Positions 46,517 through 57,794 of a DNA stretch of 64,000 nucleotides are shown here, piece by piece; position 1 is the first letter of the stretch, and each line of letters begins with the position of its first letter. The DNA comes from Pelomyxa schiedti (lineage: Eukaryota > Evosea > Pelobiontida > Pelomyxidae): NCBI GenBank assembly GCA_020536535.1, contig JAHLWZ010000829.1:21885-85884 (forward strand). The letters run 5' to 3'. The notes below the pieces were generated by a model that saw only the letters and a list, made by a program, of their open reading frames with translations, was not told the DNA's origin and did no database searches. The position numbers and the translations under genes were made by a program.

Positions 46517-49175
46517 ATGATGAGCGGGGGCGTCGGTTCGGGCGTGGGGGTGGAAAGGGGTGGCGACTCGCAGTTGCTTCTAGGCGGCGTCGGGGGTCGC
46601 GCGGCCTCGTGCGCCTCGGTGTCCCTGGTGACCCCGCACCCGATGAACGTCGTGCTGAGGTTCCCAGTTGGCCGCAAGTTGGCAATGGCTAATGTGCACC
46701 TACCACAGGTTGGTTTGGAGTTTGTTGTTGTTTGTTGTTTGTTTGTTGTTTGTTGTTTGTTGTTTGTTGTTTGTTGGAGAATACATATACAATTAGGAGG
46801 CAGAGGCTTGTGCTACACTCCATAAGATGTTTGGTGATGAGGACATTCCTGGTAACCTTTGTCAGTTGTTGTTAGAATATCTCTCATATTTAATTCGAAG
46901 TTTATTTGGAGGAACCAATCACCAGTGCTGTACAGGCACTTTTTGAGGAAGAAGAAAAACGAGTTATCCAAGAAAAGGTTCTATCTTCTTGTGTGTACTT
47001 TTATGTTGTGGGATTCCCCTTACTTTTTTTTTTAGTATTAGATCCTAATAACTGCTTTGCACAAATCCAAGAATGGTGTACTGCCTATGAAAATGAGAAC
47101 CACACCTGGTTTCTTCAAGCACATCAATCTGTATAGTACCTTTTTTCTCCATTGAAATCTCATTCACATAGGAAAACTCACACCCAAGTGCCCAGGTTGA
47201 ATTTTTCCTTTTCTTATAAAAAAAAAAAAAAGCTGAACCTCTTCAACCCATAGCAATTTTCGGAAGCATCTTATTCTACATTTTTGTATGTGGCCTCTGA
47301 TGCTTCAACCCTAAATGCTATCATTGTCTTGGAAGACAATTACTGGTTAAAAAACTTTCCTACTGTAGCAATTTTATGATTTTGAACACAGTTTGGAACT
47401 TTCTGTGTTGCGAGACAATAGAAAAGTGGCCATTGAAGGGATGCAAAAAAGGTAATGTTCTCTTCACTCAGGTCTGAATGTTTAGTACACCACAAATCGC
47501 CCCTACAACATTAGTGTAGCCAACGTATGCACTATTCAATAACAGACAACTGACAGAGATGGAGGCAGCTGTCGCAGGAAGGCAGCATATGTTAATGCAA
47601 TCCAATAAGAATGTTCCTGACACAATTCCCTTGGTGGTTGCACGGCATGTGAGAGAAGTTGAAGGTATTTTAAATTATCTTTTATTTTGAATTAATCCAC
47701 TAGACTAGAGGCTGAAAACGAATGGACAAGAAAGGTAGAAGCCAATTACATTGTATTTGAAAGACGAGAATAAAACCCTTGTGTACAGGAAGAATCACTT
47801 CTTTCTCGGCGCCGTGTTGAATACTGGTTGAATTTTACCCCTTCACTACCTCAATTTAACCGAGGTTACAGGGAAATGGTTGCCGATTTGTATAAAAAAT
47901 CTCATGCAAGAGCTCCTTCGGGGGAAACAGTATGTAAGCCGAGTTCATATTTAAAGTAACACCTGGCAGGTACAGGATACCCCCAAATCTGCATCCACTC
48001 TCAGACGTTTTCAAAAATCGTGAGTATTCACTCATCTAATCACCAACGGGTTAAAAATAAACAGACCATCCCCAGATGTACCACCTGACTGCAAACCTTT
48101 ATTACACTCATACAATATGTTTATCGGTCAACAACAATTCAAAGTATGAAGTCTTCTGTATTCACTACTTTAGCTCACCCCAAGTTAGGTGTGTTACACA
48201 TTTCGACTCCTTGTGGGATCAGTGGCAGAGCTGCTTACTTCACAGTGGTCATGCAGCCGTCATCGCCCATCAGCAAGAAGCTCAGATACAACTATAATTA
48301 CTACATCCCCCATGTCTTCTCTTGGTGATCCCCAGAGAAGACGTGAAAACACTCTCCGCAGCCTTTATTCTTCTTCACTCACTGCTGCTTTGATACCTGC
48401 TAGTTCACTAGTGACTCGCTTATCACCTCTTCAAGAAGGTATAAACCAACAGTATTTCACTGTTCTAATAATTTCCAGTGGTTGTAAAGCAATGCTCACT
48501 TGCACATGAATTCCACTTCGAGTCTGTTCAACTCCAACTGCAACGGGTTGCCCGGGATATGTCTGTACCATTAACAAGGCAAGTCACCACAGAGGAAGCC
48601 ACACCAAACACCGGTTCATCCAACTCCACTTCACCACCATCTGCACCAGCCTTCCACCACTTGCCGGCAAATTCCACACCAAACCCACCACGACTCAGGC
48701 CCGGTGATTTCTTTGTTACAAGGCACTCCAACCTTCTTGACGTGCATCTAGTTTTTCATCTGCATGTTGGAAACAGTACCCGCTCTCGGCCTCTTTCTTT
48801 TTATTCAAACTAACTCAAGTTTCTTACTGCAAAACTAGTTACAGAATGGGGAGTGAGTTCTGTGAACGAAGAGGAGGGACCACTTTCATGGCTATCTAGC
48901 ATCATTGGTGCCTGTGGAAACTATGACGTGTCACATTTAATTCTTCCGGTCTTTTTCTGTGAACCACCGCAGGACACACCAGACTCAGTCCTTATCAAAC
49001 AGGTATAGATTTCTATTATTGCAGATTGGATACTTACCATCCCCAGGTTGAAGCTGTAATAAGACATGTAAAAGGCGTTCTAGCAAGCACCACTATGAAT
49101 GTAAAGAGTGTTACTTTTGTCCTCTCTGAAAGATTCACACCCCAAATGATGCAAAGCCTATCACACATTTTCTAA
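46517..49175 (+). CDS. Conserved-looking protein of unknown function
   Basis: Not confidently recognised. The first exon (MMSGGVGSG, then MNVVLRFPVGRKLAMANVHLP) is GC-rich; an intron with TTTG-rich repeats (46708-46795) precedes EAEACATLHKMFGDEDIPG. Later exons include YLEEPITSAVQALFEEEEKRV (about 46905-46965), IQEWCTAYENENHTW, SVLRDNRKVAIEGMQKRQLTEMEAAVAG (helical; about 47400-47580), VEYWLNFTPSLP, a Ser/Thr/Pro-rich loop (48590-48700), RPGDFFVTRHSNLLDVHLVFH (about 48690-48770) and KQVEAVIRHVKGVLASTT near the stop. The general layout, a FP-x-A start, charged helices and an HVKGVL-like tail, recalls the animal C12orf4 family, but I would not rely on that. About 12 short introns. Confidence 0.5.
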
Positions 49176-49294
49176 GCCTGATGGTAGACAAAAAAAGTGT
49201 TTTTCGCACGTTTTGAGAGTCCATCCTTCTTGGATTTTTCGTGAAAGTAAATCTCAGAGACCCGAAAGCAAATTTCATTGAATAAGTAACAGGG

Positions 49295-52200
49295 ATGGCA
49301 AGCACAACTCAGGCCGCAACATTCTCGTTCGTGCAGGAGACTTTACTGTTTTATTTAAGTACTTCTCTCACTTTTTTTTTGATTGCTCTAAAGCAAACAA
49401 AAACAAGATGGCAAGAGGGTAGAACTGTTAGCAAGCGAAATAGACCCAAATCAGACTCTCGCCGAGTTTGTACGAGGTTTGTTGTTTTTTTTGGTTTTTT
49501 TTTTTGTTTTTTTTTACTTCGTTTTTATGAAATTTTGTGTAAACAAAAACAAATAGGTACCCAACCAGTGTTACTTTCACTTTTCCTGAACTTAGTGTTT
49601 CTACCCTTTTATAATTCAAGGGCGAGGACTCAGTGGTACTAAAATTGGGTGCTCTGAAGGTGGATGTGGCGCCTGTACTGTAATGATTTCTTCCTGGGTA
49701 CCAGAGACCAACGCAGTAGAGTATGTATAACTAAAACAAACCACCCATGTCTCACTCCCCTCACTCGTCTGACACTATACTCCCCAGGCATCGTAGCGTG
49801 GCTGCCTGCCTGCTCCCTCTCGCATATGTCGACCACATGCTCGTTACCACAGTGGAGGGAATAGCACCGGCCATCGGAATGCACCCAATCCAGCAGCACA
49901 TTGCGGCCAAGCATGGTACCCAGTGTGGGTACTGTACCCCAGGTGTCGTTATGAGCGTTTACAGCACTGCTATGAGAAATCCTAGCCTATCGATGAGTGA
50001 TGTCGAACAGTGCCTCGACGGAAATCTATGTCGTTGCACTGGATACAGGTAGAAAATATGGCAATGTTTCTTTCCCACTAAGAAATTATGTTGAGGTCCA
50101 TTCTTGAAGCGGCACGTTCAATTGCCGTAGATTACACTCCATCCAGCGACGGTAAACTCTCCAAGGCTGCAGCTGTAACCCCTGTGTGTGCACGCACCTT
50201 TGTGCAAAATGCTGTCACTTTCCCCGATGAGCTGCGGCAACCCCTGCGCCCCTTGCGTCTCATTGGTAAGTCTGCGGCCTGGTATCGACCTGTTGCTTTA
50301 TCGGAGCTTCTTGATTTGAAGTGCGCTGTACCCAATGCTGAGGTTGTTGCTGGAAAGCACTCTTTCCCAGAGCACGCACTAGAAAAACCACAAGTGATAT
50401 CAGGAAATACAGAGATTGGGTACGTTTTTTTTCACACAATGTTTTGGAGAACTCAGAATAGTGCAGGTACCAAGCACGTTACCATCCACGACCTCCTGGA
50501 AGTTACCAGTCGTTCGTTTCTACAACGGCAATCCCCGAGCTCAAGGCTGTGAAGTGGACTGAGCAAGGAGTCTCTGTTGGTGCAGGAACAACCATCAATG
50601 GGCTTATTAAAACACTTAAGAACCCCAGTCCTTCCATAGGGACCCCAAATGTTCATCAGCAGGAAGGGTTCAGTGCAATTTGCCATTTACTGCAGTACTT
50701 TGCAAATAATCAAGTCAGGGACATGGGAACCATTGGAGGAAGTTTGGTAACCTGCGACCCTCTGTCTGACCTCTATCCCGCTCTGATAGCTATGGTTAGC
50801 ACTGCATATTTTTTTAATTCTCATTTTGTACATGTAGAACTCTGTGGTACGTCTGGCATCAAAAGCAGGCCAAAGAGAACTGCTGTTGGACGACTTTGTT
50901 CTAGGCGAGAATAAAACTGCTCTAAAGCCTGATGAAGTTGTAATGTCTGTCTGTATGTACACTTGAATCCAATAGCCTCGTTTTTACCTGTTTTATCATA
51001 GTTATTCCCTTTTCCCAAGAGAACGAATTCGTTGAAACATTCAAGGAATCAAAGAGGCGTGTCGATGCTCAAGCCATGGTGAATGGTGGATTTAGAGCAC
51101 GTTTGCAGCAGAGAGAAGGAAAGTGGTGCGTTGAGAAATGTGTTCTTGCTGTTGGTGCTCTGGGCTCAAGAGCAGGTTAGTCCCAGCTTCATTAGACTTA
51201 TGCCCACCAAAACCCTCACCCAGGACTCAGAATGAAATCCACAGAATCTTTTCTTGAAGGAAAAGAAATATCCCTTGAAACTCTCTCCAGTACCAGTGCT
51301 GTAATGCAAGAAGAGCTCAAGGCCTCTGTTGTGCATTCTCGCGGAGCAGCTGCTTACCGTGTCTCTGTGGCATGCTCAATGCTGTGCCGATTCTTTGCCT
51401 CCATTGCGGCAAAAAAAGGCATTACTGATGTGGCTGAAAGGTTACACTCGGCTTTACCTGATTACTCACATCCGGTTCACACTGGAACCCAAGACTACGC
51501 CGATCCGTATGGGTGTTGTTTTTTTCCCACTCATCTCTTATTCTATGAGCTAGTTCACCAGGAAGCAGTGTGGGCTCACCAGTGCCACACATGGCTGCTG
51601 AAAAACATGCCAAGGGCACTGCCGAGTTTGTTGCAGACATTCCAATTCCTCAGGGGTGCTTATATGCGGCCTACACTCTAAGCAAGAGAGCACATGCCCG
51701 AATCTTGAGAATCGACAAGTCAACTGCCCTTGCCGTTCCTGGCGTTGTTGCCGTTATTGATGCTTCTGATATCCCTGGGATTAATTTACTTGGATCAATT
51801 GCCACGGACGAAGAAGTACTAGCAAGCAAGGAGGTTGTGTTTTACGCCCAACCAGTCGCTATCGTAGTTGCCGAGTCTCACCATGCTGCGCACACTGCAG
51901 CCCTTCAGGTTTTTTTTGTTTCCTCCATTCCGCTCTATTAAAAAGCTTACAGGTGAACGTTACATATGAAGACTTAGCATCAATACAAACGATTGAAGAA
52001 GCTGTGGCATCAAACTCGTTTTTGTGTGAAGAAAAGCTACTAGAAAAGGGAAATGCTAATGATGTATTCAAGTCGTGGCCAGCGGACCAAATAGTGTCTG
52101 GAACCATACGCAGTGGAGGTCCTTCCACACTTTATCGCTACTACCTCCCACACCACTTTTAGGGCAAGAGCATTTCTACATCGAGCCACAGGCGGCGCTT

Positions 52201-54136
52201 GTTGTTCCATCTTCTGGGAATTATCTTGTACGAGTTACCTCCCAAAATCCAAGTAAGATGCAGCGTGCAGTTGCAAGTGTTCTTGGAATTCCAGCGAACA
52301 GGGTGGAGAGTAGGATGGAGCGGATTGGGGGCGGGTTTGGTGGAAAGCAGGATAGACCACAATTCCTTGCTGCTGCATGTGCGTTAGCCTCACATATCAC
52401 CGAAAGACCTGTGAAGATGGTCCTTGAAAGAGATCAGGACATGCAAATAACAGGACAAAGACATGAATTCAAAACGTGTGCCATTTCCTTATTTCACTGA
52501 AAACTGTATCTGAAACAGTTAACATGTAGGGACTACAAAGTAGCTTACTCTCGTGATGGAACCATAGAAGCAGTTTCTCTGGAGATGTACTCCAATGGCG
52601 GTTGCAGTTTGGATCTCAGCCCTGCTGTGATGGAAGTGGCCATGTTTGCATTTGATTGCTGTTACCGGTTCCCAGCAATCAGGATAACAGGGAAATGCTG
52701 CCGTACCCACCGCGTTTCCTGCACAGCCTATCGTGGCTTTGGGAAGCCACAGGCGATGGTTGTGACAGAGGGAGTTATTGACCGTGTTGCACGTGCCTGT
52801 GGCATAGCTGTGCAAAATGTGAGGGACGCAAACGTTCTGAGGATGGGGGACAAGCTCACAGATGGCACGCCAGTTGAGGAGCAGTTCTTTGCATGCTGGG
52901 AACCTTTGTGTGTTTTCTTACAACTTTTGGCACGTTGATCTTACCTATGCGCACTTTAGACGACAGAAGTTCGCCCAAAAGCAGAAGGAAGTCCTTCAGT
53001 TCAACAGGTTTTCCCTTTCATCTCTGCTGTAATCTCATCTCGATCAGTGAAAACATCTACCGAAAGAGGGGCGTTTCTCTTGTTCCGTCAAGAAACAACA
53101 TCGGATTTGAAGCAGACTGTCTTAACCAAGGAGGCTGTATTGTCAACGTCTACTTGGATGGCACTGTGTTCGTCTCGCATGGTGGGTCTGAAATGGGTCA
53201 AGGCCTCAGCACAAAGGTTGCACAGGTGACTGCCGACGCATTGCACATTCCGCTGTCGCTGGTGTTTGTTGGAGCCACAGCCACTGACCGCGTTCCCAAC
53301 ACCACTGCCACTGCAGCCTCAACGGGAACCGATCTGAATGCTGGAGCTGCACTCGATGCTGCCACCAAGCTCAGGGCGCGGCTCGATGCCGTGGCAGATG
53401 AAGCCGGAATCGACCGTGCGGATTGGAACAAGGTTGTATCAGAGGCATATGGCAGGCGTGTGTGGCTATCTGAAATTGGACACACTGTGTTTGAGAAGTT
53501 TGCCTACGACTGGCACACCAAGGTGGGGCGCAGCACTCTTTATCACATTTGGGGTGCTGCCCTTGCAGTTGTGGAGTTGGATGTTCTCACTGGTCACAGC
53601 AGGACTTTGAGCGTTGATGTAATTCAAGACCTAGGAAGGTACACTGTATTCCATCCACGAACTTAGGTCTCATCCATTCTCAATTTTAAACAGGTCCGTA
53701 AACCCAGCCATTGATGTTGGGCAAGTTGAGGGAGGAATTATGCAAGGGATAGGCCTGTACACCTTGGAGGAGTTTTCTTGGGCAAAGGATGGACACCTCC
53801 GCACACGAAACGTTTCGACTTATAAGATTCCAACTCACGATGACACCCCAACTGAGATGAACGTGTCACTACTCAAGTCCTCCAGGTCAGCACTCGGCGT
53901 TCATGGACAGAAAAGCCCCAGCGAGGTAAATTCTACTTCTTTCACACAATCACAACCCAATAAGCACGTCTGCTCACTGTTTTTCCCTTCAGGTTGGGGT
54001 GCAACTATCTGCTTGTGTGCTCTCAGCTATAAAGGATGCGGTTTATGCCTCATGCCCTAGCAACACCACTCACATTCAAATTGACACTCCAGCGACGTGT
54101 GAGAAGATTCGTGCAGCGTGCCCCAGTCATTTTTAA
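49295..54136 (+). CDS. Xanthine dehydrogenase (molybdenum-iron-sulfur flavoprotein)
   Basis: Cytosolic enzyme oxidising hypoxanthine and xanthine to urate. Start [12 protein letters not shown], then two plant-type [2Fe-2S] clusters ([15 protein letters not shown] near 49648; [13 protein letters not shown] and [13 protein letters not shown], 49924-50050). The FAD domain has [17 protein letters not shown] and [20 protein letters not shown] (about 50400-50790). The Mo-pterin domain has GQEHFYIEP (Glu of the substrate pocket, about 52168), [11 protein letters not shown] (Arg kept), [18 protein letters not shown] and [12 protein letters not shown] (53180-53330). At the C-terminus the usual GEPP around the catalytic Glu reads SEVG, with Glu kept in register with SAIKDAV. 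Length and domain order match eukaryotic XDH. Aldehyde oxidase is the alternative. More than a dozen introns of about 45-80 nt. Confidence 0.93.
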
Positions 54137-54586
54137 ACTTGTAGTTTCTGGGAAAAAGTACTTTTTCGGTTCTAGTAATTACGAGAGCACAACCTCACCT
54201 TGAAGAAGTACAATTTTGAACAATGAAGCTAAATCCAAACTCTCGTACTAGATGGTTTGTTGTTGCCAACCTCCTAGACCACTGGCAATGCACCAAAGCA
54301 CCAGTGAGTTCCGTTACTTGGTTTGTTGTCTTGAGTGTCTAACACAGAAAGATCACCTGGTTGCCTGGCATGCCACACCTCTGGTCGTTGAAAACTTTTG
54401 TTGCCGAAAATGATTCGTCACCAAAATGATTGTACGCCTTGGTGGCCGATTAGAAATTTGTAATAGAAATAAAATTTCTTTTTCTATGGTTAGGTATTGG
54501 TGGCAGAAAGCCGTGGTGGTTGTTTGGATTTTGGCCTGGGTTGGTAAACCCAGTGCCCCATGGACTTCCCCCAGACTCTTCACAGC
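54137..54586. other. Non-coding stretch downstream of XDH
   Basis: About 450 bp with no supported gene. Minus-strand frame 54353-54691 covers the transhydrogenase relic in antisense and is a shadow. Confidence 0.5.
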
Positions 54587-54675
54587 AAGATGCCCCCAGT
54601 CAGCACTGGTGTTGGAGGCCTTACTGCCATCAGTACTGCTAAGAGCTTGGGTGCAATCGTCTAAGCCTTTGATAT
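54587..54675 (+). pseudogene. Relic of a proton-translocating NAD(P) transhydrogenase gene
   Basis: The plus-strand frame starting KMPPVSTGVGGLTAISTAKS and continuing LGAIV-stop-AFDI matches the NAD-binding Rossmann segment of transhydrogenase alpha, where families have GKxPPAKVLVIGxGVAGLAAIGTAK then SLGAIVRAFD. An in-frame stop replaces the Arg before AFD, and no intact flanking sequence follows. It therefore looks like a decayed fragment. It sits at the edge of the retrotransposon scar, suggesting it was carried or left by rearrangement. Assignment is by eye from about 28 residues. Confidence 0.6.
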
Positions 54676-54915
54676 CCACTCTTGACTTCAAACTTCAAAC
54701 TAATGAAGGATGATGCTTTTGCTTAGAGCCCCATTGAAGTCTCACTGGTAAACAATTACTTAATGCTTCTGGAAAGAGGCCTATTTGATGAGTGGCTTCA
54801 AAGTGAAAATATATTTGAACAATGGCAACCAACAGTTTGTCAATGACTTCAACTTTGTTAACATTACAAAAACCCTTGTTCAGACTCTAACTTGGAAAAT
54901 ACCATGTGCAAATAA

Positions 54916-55059
54916 GCAACTCACAATAACCACTTTGAACTTAGGGTGTTACTCCCACCCTGTTCTCTGAAATCATCTCCCCCTACCTCATATCAACTGA
55001 CTTCTGAGAACAGGGTGGGAGTAACACCCTGTAAGTTCAGGATGGTTATTGTGAGTTGC
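54916..55059. repeat. Near-perfect inverted repeat, about 60-bp arms
   Basis: Left arm 54916-54974 and right arm 54999-55059 are reverse complements apart from a few mismatches and one or two single-base gaps, with a 24-bp spacer. The arm core contains TGTTACTCCCACCCTGTTCT. The single-stranded form would fold into a long hairpin. It may be a foldback/MITE-like element or the junction of an inverted duplication in the retrotransposon. Confidence 0.85.
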
Positions 55060-55935
55060 TTCACTTAGTCTAGTTTGACCTAGTTTTTCCTTTTTTGTGA
55101 ACATACACAATGTAGAGCCAGAGTCAGAGTAGCTTTCAAATGCTAGGCATTCCTTGTTGTTTGCCAGCAAAATGGTGGTGTGTGTGGAACACAGACCTCA
55201 AGATGCCTTCCCTTTGCCTTAAGTGAATATTACCCACAGAGGCTCCTTTTGCAAAGTTCTCCTGAATCTCTTTCCACATAGAGCTCACAGAGGAATCTAA
55301 GGCAAAGTCAGCATTTCAAACCAGAAGTGGCTTGTACCAGTTCAAGGTGATGCCTTATGACCTTGTGAATGCAGGAGCTACTTTTCAGAGGCTCACTAGC
55401 AAAGCTAAGTCCAGCACATTGTCTTGTATAGGTGGACGATGTCATTATCTTCTCAAGGGAATTTGGATACACACTTGGAGTGGGTGCAGAAAGTCTTTGA
55501 TTGCCTGAGAAAAGCGGGATTCCAGGTGAATGTAGGCAAGTGTCAACTCACCAGGCACCAGCTGAAGTACTTGGGACATCTTCTCAGCAGAGAGGGAATC
55601 CTACCAGATCTGGCTAAGGTGAAAGCAGTTCAAGCCATCTTGCCACCAAAGAACCTAGAGGAAGTGAGGAGTTTCAGTGGATTGGTAAGCTATTACCACA
55701 GGTTCATCAAGCACTTTGCAGAGATAGCAGCACCTTTGGAAGAACTCAAGAAGAAAGGATAAGAATTCCACTGGGGAATGCTAGAGCAAGGTGCATTCCA
55801 GAGACTGAAGAACGAGTTGATGAAGTCTCCAGTCCTCATTATCCCAATTGGGAGAAGGAGTTTTTTGTGGAGACTGACACCTCAGAGCAAAGTATAGCAG
55901 CAACCTTAACACAGAAGGATGCTTCTGGGAAGTCA

Positions 55936-56092
55936 GTGCACTCATTGTATTGTTGATGTCCATCTCAACCCAATGTAGATTCTGGTCCCATGTGTGAGGG
56001 TCTGCCTGGCAGAACTTCTCAATGCTATAGCATCAATGGGCAAGATGCCCTATCATTGATCATCAATGGACATCAACAATACGATGAGTGCA
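55936..56092. repeat. Inverted duplication of an integrase segment
   Basis: Bases 55936-55963 are nearly the reverse complement of 56066-56092 (one or two mismatches), separated by about 100 bp. Both copies encode MDINNTMSA, on opposite strands. The plus copy runs into the real integrase fragment; the minus copy abuts RNase H-like sequence, so it marks a rearrangement breakpoint. Confidence 0.8.
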
Positions 56093-56591
56093 TTTACTGG
56101 GAAGACTCCTTTCTCCATTGATCATGGAAGAGACCCAGTGGTACCATTTGATCTTGCAACAGGAGTTACTCCTTTGCCAGAACCACAGTCTGACTACATG
56201 ATGATGCTAATAGAGCAAAGGAAGAATGTGGCTGAAGCTGTCAAGGCCAGGCAAAAACTCTCTATGAAACAAAGGTTAGCCAAGAAGAAGGCAGAGATGG
56301 AAGTGGGTACTCAGGTATGGATGAAACAGCCTCCTGGGAAGAGGGCCAAAGTGGCTAGGTCCATACAGAGTGCAAGCAAAGCCTAAGAGTTGATGAGGAC
56401 ACTGGATTTTGGCAGATCAGCAATTTTCCCTACAGTGCATGTGGACAGGTTGAACCAGTTAAGGAGAGTGACCTCAGGAGGCAGCAGGGAAGGGAACCTC
56501 CAATAGCAGCAGTGCAGGAAAGGATCATCAGGGAGAGGATAAGAGGTCCATTTGTGCACTACAAGGTGAAAATGGTGGGTCACACCAGAGG

Positions 56592-57200
56592 ATGACAAGG
56601 GATAATGTGTTACTTAGCCTCATAGAAGAGTGGGAGAGACAGAAGGCTGAGGAGGCACAGAAGCAACAGAAACAACCTGCTGAGTCAAACACAGTGTGTA
56701 ATCAACCAGCAAAGAAGAGGGGTAGACCAAGGAAGGAGTCTCAGCAACCTAAGGCAATTGAGGTGAGGCAGGAGATTCAACCACCAATTGTGGAGGATAC
56801 TCACCAAGACTCTAGTCACACTGAGGTAGCACAGCAACATCTGACTAGTGTGCCTACAGCACCTACCTCAAGTTGGAATCCATCAGCATTCATGGATGAA
56901 CCAATTCCAGCACAGCCATTACCAGTTCTACTCAGAGTTGATGAAGCTGGGAGGAGAATTGAGTCAGAAGTTCAATCTAGGCCTGTGAGTAAGCCAGTTG
57001 AGAAGCAAGCCAACTTACCATCAGAGAGACCCAAGCTCAGTAACCCTACAATGCTGAGCATGCCTGAACCAATTCCACCCAAGGAGAGTCAAAGGATCAA
57101 AGGGGATGAGCTAGAAGCTAAACAAGTTACTCCACAGAAAAATAGGCCAATGGAGCATACCCAGTGTTCTCTGAGGAGAAGGAGGAACGTAGATTATTAG
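56592..57200 (+). CDS. AT-hook-containing frame at the retrotransposon 3' end
   Basis: An intact frame of 202 residues with a charged, Gln/Pro/Glu-rich sequence and one AT-hook-like motif (KKRGRPRK, about 56711-56734). No folded domain is recognised. It directly follows the integrase fragment after interrupted sequence (56387-56591) that shares its composition, so it probably belongs to the element: the disordered tail of pol or an accessory reading frame. The first Met may not be the true start. Expression is doubtful. Confidence 0.45.
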   Translation: MTRDNVLLSLIEEWERQKAEEAQKQQKQPAESNTVCNQPAKKRGRPRKESQQPKAIEVRQEIQPPIVEDTHQDSSHTEVAQQHLTSVPTAPTSSWNPSAFMDEPIPAQPLPVLLRVDEAGRRIESEVQSRPVSKPVEKQANLPSERPKLSNPTMLSMPEPIPPKESQRIKGDELEAKQVTPQKNRPMEHTQCSLRRRRNVDY

Positions 57201-57794
57201 CGCTATGAATGAGGGAAACGTGGTGGAAAGACAGAGGGAGCAACCTCAAAGCAACGCCACGTCGAGCCAGGCACAACCACCCTCATTGTTGCTGGTGCAA
57301 TGACTTCACCAGTGAGGACCAAGGCGAAGGTGTAGTGGGGAACCAAGAGGCGATGCTAAATCGCAACACCAGGAGGTGTTGCCGAAATTGTGGCGGGGGT
57401 GTTGTGGCGAGGTGACTTCGCGTCGCTGTAGTTCTAAGTACGGTTCTGCTTAATCACTGATGGATCTCTGGGAAAACTAATCTGTTGGGAGCCTGAGGGA
57501 GATTCAGGCGACACCTAGAACTGACTCTGGTGCCTTTATAAGGCGGGAACGGCACCATTGTGCCTCAAGCAAAAAGCGAAAGAAATCAACCAGAAACTCT
57601 TGCGTTTGTATTCGGGCTTCTTTCTACTACACAAGTAAAACAACAACCATCAACACCCCAGCACACCCCACAGTGTGGTGCTATTGATTGGACGTCCCAG
57701 CCGTCGTTGGTGAAATTATCCGCGGGGCCAGAGACGAGGGCACGGAGACCGGACGTGGTTCTGTTCACACTGAAAAAAAAAAAAGACCGGGTGC
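57201..57794. promoter_or_regulatory. Region between retrotransposon relic and NTPase-nuclease gene
   Basis: No supported gene. A TATA-like CTTTATAAGG lies at about 57534-57543, some 250 bp before the next start codon. The sequence GTTGGGAGCCTGAGGG upstream of it could mark either a remnant LTR or the promoter. A poly-A run is at 57773-57784. Confidence 0.35.

Larger units (their letters stand above)
54700..57200 (+). mobile_element. Degenerate Ty3/gypsy-type retrotransposon
   Basis: Broken LTR-retrotransposon pol pieces in the expected order on the plus strand. A reverse transcriptase fragment reads ELTEESKAKSAFQTRSGLYQ, then FKVMPYDLVNAGATFQRL (55281-55395). The VDDVIIFSRE catalytic block is at 55432-55461 with a stop just before it, followed by HLEWVQKVFDCLRKAGF and LKYLGHLLSREG to 55762. 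RNase H-like pieces follow (GAFQRLKNELMKSPVL, then KEFFVETDTSEQSIAATLTQ; 55770-55935) with a frameshift between them. An integrase C-terminal piece is at 56066-56386 and a pol-tail-like frame at 56592-57200. Gag, protease and most of integrase are missing and the frames are interrupted, so it cannot be autonomous. No pair of direct LTRs was found by eye. Confidence 0.8.

Noticed and set aside
53925-54060. Loss of the catalytic Glu in xanthine dehydrogenase (GQKSPSEVG region)
   Set aside because: A gap-free alignment anchored on AIKDA places the Glu of SEVG exactly at the catalytic position, so the residue is retained.
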